In this document: piece after piece, positions 63,312 to 64,000 of the stretch
Layout: each line of letters begins with the position of its first letter
How positions within the stretch are numbered: position 1 is the stretch's first letter
Source: JBEBSD01 sp040394475
Lineage (GTDB): Bacteria > Bacteroidota > Bacteroidia > Cytophagales > Spirosomataceae
DNA length: 64,000 nt
Direction of reading: 5' to 3'
Assembly: GCA_040394475.1 (NCBI GenBank)
Contig: JBEBSD010000011.1
Span: 54,380 to 118,379 of the forward strand
Made by a program: the position numbers and the translations under genes
The notes under the pieces: generated by a model
What the model saw: only the letters and a program-made list of their open reading frames with translations
What the model was told of the DNA's origin: nothing
The model's database searches: none

Positions 63312-63944
63312 CTAGTACTCACAGGTACAGAGAAGTCCTTCCCTCGCAGCAAACGCCAGCAATTCGGTCATAGACCCTACGGCGGATTTGGCAAGCATGT
63401 TTTTCCGATGCGTAAAAATAGTACTGGTAGTAATATTCAGCCTATCCGCAATTCCTGAAGTGCTGGCTCCCTGGGCAATGCAGGTCAGTATTTCCATCTC
63501 TCTCGGCGTAAAATTAACGGGCGCCGGCGCCACCTCTTCCAGCATTCTGGCAATTGACGGGGCCAGATAGGGCTGATTCCGGCGGATCGCATGAATACAG
63601 TTGATTACCTCTTCCGTCCCGTCCATTTTACTCAAAACACCATCTACATTATGCGCCAGTAACTGCCGGATATGGGGCACATTCGTGATGCCGCCCACTA
63701 CCACAATCTTTACTGACGGCTTAAATCTCCTGATATCAGCAATCAAATGAATGACATTGGTACCCGGAACAAGATAGTCCGTAAAAAAGAACAACGGTTC
63801 TCTGACATCCGAACAGAAAAAATCGATTACCTCCTTTTCCGTATCAAAAGAATGGACACTGGAAAAAAAGCCGGTTCTTTCCAGGAGCATTGAAAGCATG
63901 GACGCAAATAGTTTATGATCATCAAAAGTCACGGCCAATCCCAA
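63312..63944 (-). CDS. LuxR/NarL-type response regulator, no ATG start
   Basis: The 210-residue protein has a receiver domain (about 1-120) with the acidic pair in VTFDDHKLF, the phospho-acceptor D56 in FFFTDYLVPG and the conserved Lys in VLSKMDG. A LuxR HTH follows at about 143-200 (VNFTPREMEILTCIAQGAST; IADRLNITTSTIFTHRKNML). The only usual start in frame is a TTG at 63944; an ATG 13 bp upstream is out of frame by one base. No histidine kinase is adjacent, so it is an orphan. Its target genes cannot be told from the window. Confidence 0.88.
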   Translation of the reverse strand: MGLAVTFDDHKLFASMLSMLLERTGFFSSVHSFDTEKEVIDFFCSDVREPLFFFTDYLVPGTNVIHLIADIRRFKPSVKIVVVGGITNVPHIRQLLAHNVDGVLSKMDGTEEVINCIHAIRRNQPYLAPSIARMLEEVAPAPVNFTPREMEILTCIAQGASTSGIADRLNITTSTIFTHRKNMLAKSAVGSMTELLAFAAREGLLCTCEY

Positions 63945-64000
63945 TTCAATGTCATTTACTTAAGGCTTATAACCTTTTATAGGCCATGTAGTACCTTCGT

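Overview
The window reads as a chromosomal segment of a Bacteroidota bacterium, most like the Cytophagales/Chitinophagales. It carries four SusC/SusD pairs, a FecI/FecR sigma/anti-sigma pair, a hybrid two-component sensor, a very large protein with a type IX secretion C-terminal signal, and candidate promoters of the TAnnTTTG (-7) type. No rRNA, tRNA, CRISPR array or insertion sequence was seen. The species cannot be fixed from the sequence alone.

Layout. 1-8.9 kb is housekeeping: two divergent cold-shock proteins, a fatty acid desaturase, a BON protein, topoisomerase III, an M48 peptidase, a MOSC protein, a rhodanese, DapF and a small exported protein. 9.35-13.24 kb (minus) is a tight operon of a PqqD-like protein, a lasso-B2-like protease, an HPr-kinase-like kinase, a PF14907-type nucleotidyltransferase and a GT4 glycosyltransferase. 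It looks like RiPP maturation, but no cyclase and no ordinary precursor gene is visible. 14.5-25.9 kb is a polysaccharide utilisation locus (PUL): membrane sensor-HTH regulator, SusC, SusD, LamG lipoprotein and two tandem GH144-like enzymes, probably for beta-1,2-glucan. A DUF72 protein and DnaX follow on the minus strand.

29.6-37.7 kb holds a second SusC/SusD pair with a lipoprotein, a Tat-exported PLP aminotransferase, an AEC-type permease and a small exported protein. 37.9-55.5 kb is a large PUL: FecI-type sigma factor, FecR, an STN-bearing SusC with SusD, a second SusC/SusD, a BNR_4 protein (possible polysaccharide lyase) and a convergent 1340-residue hybrid sensor. 55.5-56.6 kb has no convincing gene but contains a compact hairpin-rich block. 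56.7-63.0 kb is a 2116-residue repeat protein with a T9SS tail, followed by an orphan LuxR-type response regulator.

The most unusual features lie between genes. Many gaps are filled with a mosaic of short tandem repeats in recurring modules: TTAGGT-like, CTATCGG-like, GGTTGGGT, a 13-bp AAGTCGAACCCAG array, CATAACT-like and perfect hairpins. Two such elements share exact 24- and 21-bp junctions and point the same way relative to the flanking genes. Downstream of the BNR_4 gene is a 163-bp relic of an AraC-type HTH whose sequence now forms a perfect intrinsic terminator.
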